DNA from: Microglena sp. YARC
Taxonomy: Eukaryota; Chlorophyta; Chlorophyceae; Chlamydomonadales; Chlamydomonadaceae
Direction: 5' to 3'
DNA: 64,000 bases
NCBI GenBank assembly: GCA_022414725.1
Contig: CM039462.1
Span: forward strand, 120,768,750 to 120,832,749
A model generated the notes under the pieces. It was not told the DNA's origin. It made no database searches and saw only the letters and a program-made list of their open reading frames with translations. Positions 58,786 through 64,000 of this stretch are shown here, in pieces; position 1 is the first letter of the stretch; the number at the start of each line of letters is the position of its first letter. The position numbers and the translations under genes are program-made.

Positions 58786-59580
58786 TCAAAATAACTCTCA
58801 AAATGTAGAGAATCTTTCACAAACAAACATACTGAAAAATAGGTGTCTGCACATGAGGACACTCAAAATAACTCTCAAAATGTAGAGAATCTTTCACAAA
58901 CAAACATACTGAAAAATAGGTGTCTGCACATGAGGACACTCAAAATAACTCTCAAAATGTAGAGAATCTTTCAAAACAAACATACTGAAAAATAGGTGTC
59001 TGCACATGAGGACACTCAAAATAACTCTCAAAATGTAGAGAATCTTTCACAAACAAACATACTGAAAAATAGGTGTCTGCACATGAGGACACTCAAAATA
59101 ACTCTCAAAATGTAGAGAATCTTTCACAAACAAACATACTGAAAAATAGGTGTCTGCACATGAGGACACTCAAAATAACTCTCAAAATGTAGAGAATCTT
59201 TAACAAACAAACATACTGAAAAATAGGTGTCTGCACATGAGGACACTCAAAATAACTCTCAAAATGTAGAGAATCTTTAACAAACAAACATACTGAAAAA
59301 TAGGTGTCTGCACATGAGGACACTCAAAATAACTCTCAAAATGTAGAGAATCTTTAACAAACAAACATACTGAAAAATAGGTGTCTGCACATGAGGACAC
59401 TCAAAATAACTCTCAAAATGTAGAGAATCTTTCACAAACAAACATACTGAAAAATAGGTGTCTGCACATGAGGACACTCAAAATAACTCTCAAAACGTAG
59501 AGAATCTTTAACAAACAAACATACTGAAAAATAGGTGTCTGCACATGAGGACACTCAAAATAACTGTCAAAATGTAGAGA
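58735..59580. repeat. 77-bp tandem repeat array
   Basis: About 11 copies of a 77-base unit containing GTAGAGAATCTTTCACAAAC, AAACATACTGAAAAATAGGT and GCACATGAGGACACTCAAAA. The first two units (58682-58800) are shorter. The period is 77 (not a multiple of 3), so translated frames cycle; on the minus strand the units give SSCADTYFSVCLFVKDSLHF-like text, a by-product. The ankyrin frame begins in the first units. Confidence 0.9.
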
Positions 59581-59712
59581 AGAAGATTCGTAAAGGACAG
59601 CAGCCTCGAGGGAGTTTACCCATCATCGTCTTTCTTACTACATGTTCGCGGACCCCCGGATGTTTTAACCGTTTAATTTATATTTTTTACAGTCGTTGAA
59701 TTACATGAAATG
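59581..59712. repeat. Partial copy of the 47.75-kb hairpin element
   Basis: GTAAAGGACAGCAGCC and TTTCTTACTACATGTTCG match 47767 and 47834, but the right hairpin arm is missing. It lies directly after the tandem array, before the gene at 59713. Confidence 0.5.
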
Positions 59713-60933
59713 TTAAAGCGCCTTGTTGCCGATGACAGAGTGATTAAACCAAAGCTTCATTGCGTCTGTCTCGACCCAAGATGATATGAGTTTTGAAGTG
59801 TCCATCGTTACGTCGTCGAATATCGTGACGATAGTCGTGTTACTTTTGTTGTTGTCTCTTTGATTAATATTATCAATATTGTAGTGTTGGTACGATGTGT
59901 TGACGCCAAAGATTATGGGCATTGGAAGCCCGCCTTGTTCGGAATTGATCCTGAAGCTAATGGAAAAGTCTTTCGCATTGGAGAGGACGAACATATCCGT
60001 TTCGAGAGTGTAGGTCAAAAGTGTGAACTTGACGTTACCTGTCTCAGTATCAAGGACCATGTGGAAAGCATCCATATTTTGGGCGATGGTGGTGTATAGG
60101 ATGGTCGAGAAGTACCCGTTGTAGAGTATGAGGAAGCGGTCCAGTGGGATGCGTTGGGCGTACTCAAGTGATCGTTCCAAGAATGCTTTGCGGAAAGTAG
60201 GCTCATTGATCGACTCAACTTTCACAAACATGGGAGAAGGAGTAGAAACAATGAAAAAGCCTGGTACGGCCGCCATAGCGAATGACCTTTCCCCGTTAGA
60301 CTCGTTAACGCCCAGAGATGCAAAGTTGATTTTTGTTGCTAGTGTGTACCGCTCAGTGTAGAGCGTCGAAAGGTTCGTCTTCATCTTGTTGAACACAATG
60401 ATCACCTTGTCGATCGTCGAAATGTCCAGATTGGGGGCGCTGATTTTAACCCCTTTCGCCCGACACTCGCTAATCATGAGCTCGTGACGGAACACATACA
60501 GACAATACTCGTACCAAGGAATCACATGGGTCAACTTGCGGTATGCTTCCACGCTATCGCTTTGTCCCTTGTAAGAAATGGATATCAGGTCGCAAGTATC
60601 TTTATCTTTTTTCGAATCTTTCTTATCCGAATAGGACACTGATTTCTTGTTAACTTTATTGGTATTCTTATTACCACGCTTCTCCTTCTTTTTTTTATCG
60701 GAAGTGCCGCCTCCATGTTGGAACGATGATATTCCTGCGGAAACGTTCTCCAGGTAGGTTGCGGCCCTCTCCAGACACGTGCGAAAGTCTGTGAACGCCA
60801 CAATCGCAAACAATGGGGCGTGGCGCGTGTTCGCGGATGTCACGAGTTTGTTCAGGTCATCGTACCGGACAAGGGCTAGCAACCACTGGTAGAAATAAAC
60901 GAGATTCTGAACGTTTTCAGGATTCACGGACAT
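59713..60933 (-). CDS. Unknown 406-residue protein, possibly structural
   Basis: It starts at ATG 60933 (MSVNPENVQNLVYFYQWLLA). The N-terminal 80 residues are helical. A lysine-rich disordered stretch follows (about 80-110, DKKKKEKRGNKNTNKVNKKS). The rest is alpha/beta: VIPWYEYCLYVFRHELMISE, DISTIDKVIIVFNKMKTNL, ERSFAMAAVPGFFIVSTPSP and RIPLDRFLILYNGYFSTILY. No known motif and no membrane helix. The last residues include WVETDAMKLWFNHSVIG. It is intact, as are the next two minus-strand genes; they may form a late-gene cluster. Confidence 0.6.
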   Translation of the reverse strand: MSVNPENVQNLVYFYQWLLALVRYDDLNKLVTSANTRHAPLFAIVAFTDFRTCLERAATYLENVSAGISSFQHGGGTSDKKKKEKRGNKNTNKVNKKSVSYSDKKDSKKDKDTCDLISISYKGQSDSVEAYRKLTHVIPWYEYCLYVFRHELMISECRAKGVKISAPNLDISTIDKVIIVFNKMKTNLSTLYTERYTLATKINFASLGVNESNGERSFAMAAVPGFFIVSTPSPMFVKVESINEPTFRKAFLERSLEYAQRIPLDRFLILYNGYFSTILYTTIAQNMDAFHMVLDTETGNVKFTLLTYTLETDMFVLSNAKDFSISFRINSEQGGLPMPIIFGVNTSYQHYNIDNINQRDNNKSNTTIVTIFDDVTMDTSKLISSWVETDAMKLWFNHSVIGNKAL

Positions 60934-60985
60934 TTTGATGAGGTGGTTTACGTGCGAAGGCGGATGTACTTACCATTGACTACTC

Positions 60986-61924
60986 CTATATTTTAATCGC
61001 ATCTTCCACTCCAGGTACTGGGGGGAAATCGACATCAATCAATGATCCTCCCTGAGCATCTGGTGCTCCTCCCTGAGCATCTGGTGCTCCTCCAAAGGTG
61101 TTTGTTGAGTCATTGGGTGTCTCTGTTTGTTTATCGAGCCAAGTATCGCGTTGGTCCTGAATGCGTTCGATGAGTCCTGATTTCCTTGCATCGTACATCT
61201 CGGTACGCGTCTCCTGCTGCTTGTAGTAATTCTTCATCAACGTGTTCAGCTGGGTTTCGGAATACTCGCAATCGGTGATATCGTCGGGGTTAGGACTCCA
61301 CGGGCACCAGCACCCGACCTCGGCGATGTACACGTTGAACTTGTTGTCGGTGCGGCTTATGACCTTGGCTCTGTTCTTCGCCTCGTCAAGACTTCCGTAT
61401 ACGCCTCGGATCTTGAAACCGCGGATACTCGTCTTCGACAAGTCCCCCGTCGTCTCCCGAAACTCCTGGTCAAGGGTGGACTCGCGAGATAGACGGTACG
61501 CATTCAACTCATCCTGCATACTACTTTCTGACCACATGTATGCATAGCGCTCACGGATCAAGCGGACGCTCTCTTCGAGAGAATCTTGACCCCCACCATG
61601 TAGGGTCGTGACGTTTGTCAGCATGATGTCCACGTCTTTGCACAAGTCACTCAGAAAGCGGCTTAGGACGAACGTCTCCTTCTGCACCAACACATCCTCT
61701 GGAGAAACGAACGAGATGCAAGCGAATCGTTGCCCACGGATACTCTCGTCCTGTTCCAAGTAGTCCTTATCTGTTGTGGATACTAAACCGCTTGATTCAT
61801 TCACGACTTTCGATGATTCGGCCTTTGCCTGATCGGCCTTTGCCTGGTCGACCTTTGCCCTAGCCATTTGCACATTGGCAACTTGTGATGCAATATTGTT
61901 ACTGCGGCGGTTTCGAGGAGGCAT
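60986..61924 (-). CDS. Conserved NCLDV protein (DUF5832-like)
   Basis: 312 residues from ATG 61924 (MPPRNRRSNNIASQVANVQM). A longer frame upstream contains transposon-end sequence and is not used. A short AKVDQAKADQAKAE helix is followed by the conserved core: QRFACISFVSPEDVLVQKET, FVLSRFLSDLCKDV, then IRGFKIRGVYGSLDEAKNRA, VYIAEVGCWCPWSPNPDDIT and EYSETQLNTLMKNYYKQQE. The R-G-V-(Y/F)...A-x-x-R-A...VG-x-W-x-PW...EY-x-x-x-x-L-N pattern is one I associate with a family of unknown function present in most large algal and amoebal DNA viruses. Virion-associated or regulatory roles are suspected. The end has a GGAPDAQ duplication. Intact. Confidence 0.7.
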   Translation of the reverse strand: MPPRNRRSNNIASQVANVQMARAKVDQAKADQAKAESSKVVNESSGLVSTTDKDYLEQDESIRGQRFACISFVSPEDVLVQKETFVLSRFLSDLCKDVDIMLTNVTTLHGGGQDSLEESVRLIRERYAYMWSESSMQDELNAYRLSRESTLDQEFRETTGDLSKTSIRGFKIRGVYGSLDEAKNRAKVISRTDNKFNVYIAEVGCWCPWSPNPDDITDCEYSETQLNTLMKNYYKQQETRTEMYDARKSGLIERIQDQRDTWLDKQTETPNDSTNTFGGAPDAQGGAPDAQGGSLIDVDFPPVPGVEDAIKI

Positions 61925-61973
61925 ATTACTTTGTGTTACAGAATCAATTGGTAACCATACGTCCCGTTTCCTT

Positions 61974-62000
61974 ATACAGTTGTTTTCAAAAAAGTTGAAA
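61974..62000. repeat. Transposon-end motif upstream of the DUF5832-like gene
   Basis: TACAGTTGTTTTCAAAAAAG followed by TTGAAAC, a diverged member of the CAGTTGTTCTCAAATAA family, in the 106-base spacer between two virion-type genes. Confidence 0.45.
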
Positions 62001-62030
62001 CGCAAAAAGTTGATGTTGATGTTCAAATAT

Positions 62031-62777
62031 TTAAGATCCCAATGCGTCCACCTTGTCGCTCAATTCTTTGATGGCGTTCACTAGGATGGACACGACGTTG
62101 CCGTAAGCTACAGTGAGCATACCCGTCACAGGGTGCTCTTGCACGGCTTCAGGGAGAACCGCCTGCAGCTCCTGTGCAATAAGTCCGCACTGTCGCATAC
62201 TGAGCACGCTGTCTGTGCGGTCGAACGTATAACCGGATATGCTCTTGACCTTCTCCAAAGCGTCCCCGATCACTTCGAGATTGGTCTTTACGCGCATGTC
62301 GGAGACTTGCGCGAGCTCGTAACGCGCGAAAATAGAAATGCCGTTGACCTGTGACTCTACATGCACGGGATACACAGGATCCCATGTCTCCCAGTCGGGA
62401 CCCACAGTGACGTTGGACAATAGATGAATGGACTGGGTGGTGGAGATTCCACTGAGTATGTTGCTGGAAAAGTAAGCGTCCGCGATAGTACCAGGCATAG
62501 TGTAGTTGGAGTACTCTCCAACGCCAGCGGACGGCATGTAGATGTCGAATGATGTGCAATTCATTGTGTTTGTGCTTAAGTGCGTCGCTAGAATGTTACC
62601 GTTGACGTTGGCCACGTTAGAGTACAACTCCATGGTCGGAAGATGGTTCGACCAGTTGCCCATGAGGATACGACTAGAGGAGTCACTGGCAGCCATGATA
62701 ATATCAGACTGGTTCGCATTCAAAAAAAAGTTTTCTCCAGGAATAGCCGATGCCTCTCGAATCGAAAATGCTGCCAT
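62031..62777 (-). CDS. Fibre-like protein with S74 intramolecular chaperone domain
   Basis: 248 residues from ATG 62777 (MAAFSIREASAIPGENFFLN). Residues 1-150 are beta-rich stem and knob-like text. From about residue 160 comes the peptidase S74/endosialidase-type chaperone: SDMRVKTNLEVIGDALEKVK, SISGYTFDRT, MRQCGLIAQELQAVLPEAVQ and LTVAYGNVVSILVNAIKEL. In phage tail spikes this domain drives trimer folding and then cuts itself off at a Ser; SDMRVK corresponds to the S-D-x-R-x-K cleavage motif, so the catalytic Ser is kept. Expected role: host-binding fibre of the virion. Intact. Confidence 0.85.
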   Translation of the reverse strand: MAAFSIREASAIPGENFFLNANQSDIIMAASDSSSRILMGNWSNHLPTMELYSNVANVNGNILATHLSTNTMNCTSFDIYMPSAGVGEYSNYTMPGTIADAYFSSNILSGISTTQSIHLLSNVTVGPDWETWDPVYPVHVESQVNGISIFARYELAQVSDMRVKTNLEVIGDALEKVKSISGYTFDRTDSVLSMRQCGLIAQELQAVLPEAVQEHPVTGMLTVAYGNVVSILVNAIKELSDKVDALGS

Positions 62778-62827
62778 GTTTGTTTAAATAAGTTTTACAA
62801 TTTATTTTCACACGAACAGAACAACCA

Positions 62828-63008
62828 ACACCTGATACTGATTTGGGGACACACTCAGACGGTTGAACGGTTTACCAAAGAGGCGACACGGAATATTTTC
62901 GAGAACTTCTTCAACTTGCTGCACCCCCCTACGTTTCCCAAAAGCAACGATCTGCAGTCTGGATGATTGAATATAAGGTGTGTCCCACTTTATTTGAGAA
63001 CAACTGTC
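62828..63008 (+). repeat. Copy of the Fanzor 3' flank with inverted-repeat end
   Basis: TGATACTGATTTGGGGACAC, CGGTTGAACGGTTTACCAAA and GAATATTTTCGAGAAC match 24598-24670 downstream of the Fanzor catalytic region. Then GTCCCACTTTATTTGAGAAC followed by AACTGT (62985-63008) matches 24678-24702. It is the right end of a lost element; its nuclease part is absent. Confidence 0.65.
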
Positions 63009-63150
63009 GGTGTTGAGTCGTCGTTCTACAAACGCAATGATGACATCATCATTGTGCAAATGCACGAAGCAGGAACGTTCGGTACGCTCCTGCAAATGAA
63101 TCCCCAAGCATCCGCGTCGCACACATCCTCTGACCCAACTTCACCGAGAC

Positions 63151-64000
63151 TCACACCACCACCGTTCCCCCCCCTCCTCGACACGAGTGACAATGCTGCA
63201 CACACGATACGGTAGATGGAGACCGTCTACGCAACACAAAGTACATGTGGTTGCTACGATGAGAACGTTGAAGACGCAAGCAAAAGCGAGATGCTGTCTT
63301 TATCAACAAGTAGTCGTTGTTGGTAGAAACAACAACGCCACGCACGTCCACCGCCAAGCTGACGCCTCGGCAAGAACTGTACTCGTACATGAGGTTAGTC
63401 AGGAACCTTCCAAAAACAGTGTTGTACTTCGACTCATCATCGCCACAAGGAACCACCACCGCAAGATCAGGAGACACCAAAGATACAACTTTGGGTTTTT
63501 CAGGGTACATCCGCTTGCTAGTTGCATTGGACTTTGACTTTGACTTGGAATGAGAACGATTCAGAGTCGTTTGGCCCGTATCGAAGCGACGGGGGTACAA
63601 CACACTCATACTCAGCCACTTGCGCACGTATTCGAACTCCGCCGGCACAGGGGGGGTGAACTCGTCAATGACTATCGGGGACATCCCGTCGCCGTGAACT
63701 TCAAAGAGCCGCCATGGGACGTATATCCCCCTTGCGGCAGTATCATCTCCATCTCCATCTCCGCGGGTGACCTTGGCCGACCATGGCATTCGAAGACTAC
63801 CGTTTCGGTACACGCTCGTGTCCATGGTGGCTCTGTCGCGTGGCGCGAGATTAAGCATCCATTCGTTGGCCAAGCGCGCGGCCTCCTTGTCGTCGACATA
63901 CAGGTCCGACCATATGATGTGGAACCCCATCTTGCCACCATGACGTTCCAGGCGGCGCAACACGCACACGGTCGTGCATAGAGGAGATCCGGAGCTTATA
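63151..64000 (-). CDS. D5-type primase-helicase, primase part, partial (runs off window)
   Basis: The frame is open from the right window edge to a stop at 63151, about 280 residues. It matches the archaeo-eukaryotic primase half of the poxvirus-D5-like replication protein: MGFHIIWSDLYVDDKEAARL, TMDTSVYRNGSLRMPWSAKV and GIYVPWRLFEVHG. Then comes the zinc/PriCT-like region VVSTNNDYLLIKTASRFCLR, RSHRSNHMYFVLRRRS and VSCVQHCHSC. After a CCCCCC-rich run at about 63165 the frame ends. The expected SF3 helicase half is not found at lower coordinates, where transposon debris lies instead. The gene is therefore truncated at its 3' side, or its helicase has moved. It is an essential replication factor in intact viruses. 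Confidence 0.8.
   Translation of the reverse strand, partial: ISSGSPLCTTVCVLRRLERHGGKMGFHIIWSDLYVDDKEAARLANEWMLNLAPRDRATMDTSVYRNGSLRMPWSAKVTRGDGDGDDTAARGIYVPWRLFEVHGDGMSPIVIDEFTPPVPAEFEYVRKWLSMSVLYPRRFDTGQTTLNRSHSKSKSKSNATSKRMYPEKPKVVSLVSPDLAVVVPCGDDESKYNTVFGRFLTNLMYEYSSCRGVSLAVDVRGVVVSTNNDYLLIKTASRFCLRLQRSHRSNHMYFVLRRRSPSTVSCVQHCHSCRGGGGTVVV

Noticed and set aside
59105..59477. Repeated Cys/Phe-rich short proteins on the minus strand
   Set aside because: They arise from the 77-bp repeat read in cycling frames and have no other support.
58735..59580. Possible CRISPR array
   Set aside because: The unit repeats without unique spacers; it is a plain 77-bp tandem array.

Overview
The window looks like part of a large eukaryotic DNA virus genome (phylum Nucleocytoviricota), or a copy of one integrated in an algal or protist genome. 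The signature genes are an A32-type packaging ATPase, RPB5 and RPB10 RNA polymerase subunits, a PCNA clamp, a ribonucleotide reductase small subunit, a D5-type primase (running off the right edge), a SNF2-like helicase with RING finger, an Erv1-type sulfhydryl oxidase, a prolyl 4-hydroxylase, a MIF4G (eIF4G-like) protein, a T7-type SSB candidate, fibre/adhesin proteins and a Fanzor (TnpB-like) nuclease. No major capsid protein or DNA polymerase was seen here.

Layout. 1-0.6 kb: a Tc1/mariner-type transposase cut by the window edge. 0.94-7.43 kb and 17.92-23.31 kb: two direct copies of one gene block (acidic repeat protein, RPB10, two small unknown genes, a BTB plus nucleotidyltransferase-like gene); each copy has its own breaks. 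Copy 1 keeps two genes that copy 2 has lost. Copy 1 then runs into gene-free sequence, a minisatellite, an A-rich block and a 1000-N gap (10398-11397). 11.4-14.3 kb has no recognisable gene. 14.3-17.8 kb holds broken and intact unknown genes and a hexamer repeat. 23.3-30.2 kb is a viral core block: Fanzor, SSB, A32 ATPase, RPB5 and unknowns. 30.2-35.1 kb is a clearly AT-rich island with a decayed kinesin-like gene and a coiled-coil gene. 35-43 kb holds fibre/adhesin genes, prolyl hydroxylase, membrane proteins and Erv1. 43-51.7 kb holds Fanzor remnants, the MIF4G protein, membrane proteins and a long repeat protein. 51.8-56.6 kb is a replication/nucleotide block (helicase, RNR2, PCNA). 56.6-59.7 kb is repeat-rich (transposon debris, ankyrin gene, 77-bp tandem array). 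59.7-64 kb holds virion-type genes and the D5 primase.

State of the genes. Many otherwise recognisable core genes are interrupted: in-frame stops in prolyl hydroxylase, helicase, kinesin-like, BTB copy 1, Erv1 and the 14.35 kb gene; frameshifts in RPB5, RNR2, helicase, Erv1, D5 and others. Neighbouring genes (A32, PCNA, both RPB10 copies, MIF4G, several 400-aa proteins) are intact. Together with duplications, transposon debris and minisatellites this favours a decaying endogenous giant virus. Uncorrected long-read indels could explain part of the frameshifts but not easily the nonsense codons. All function calls rest on reading motifs by eye; no database search was possible.
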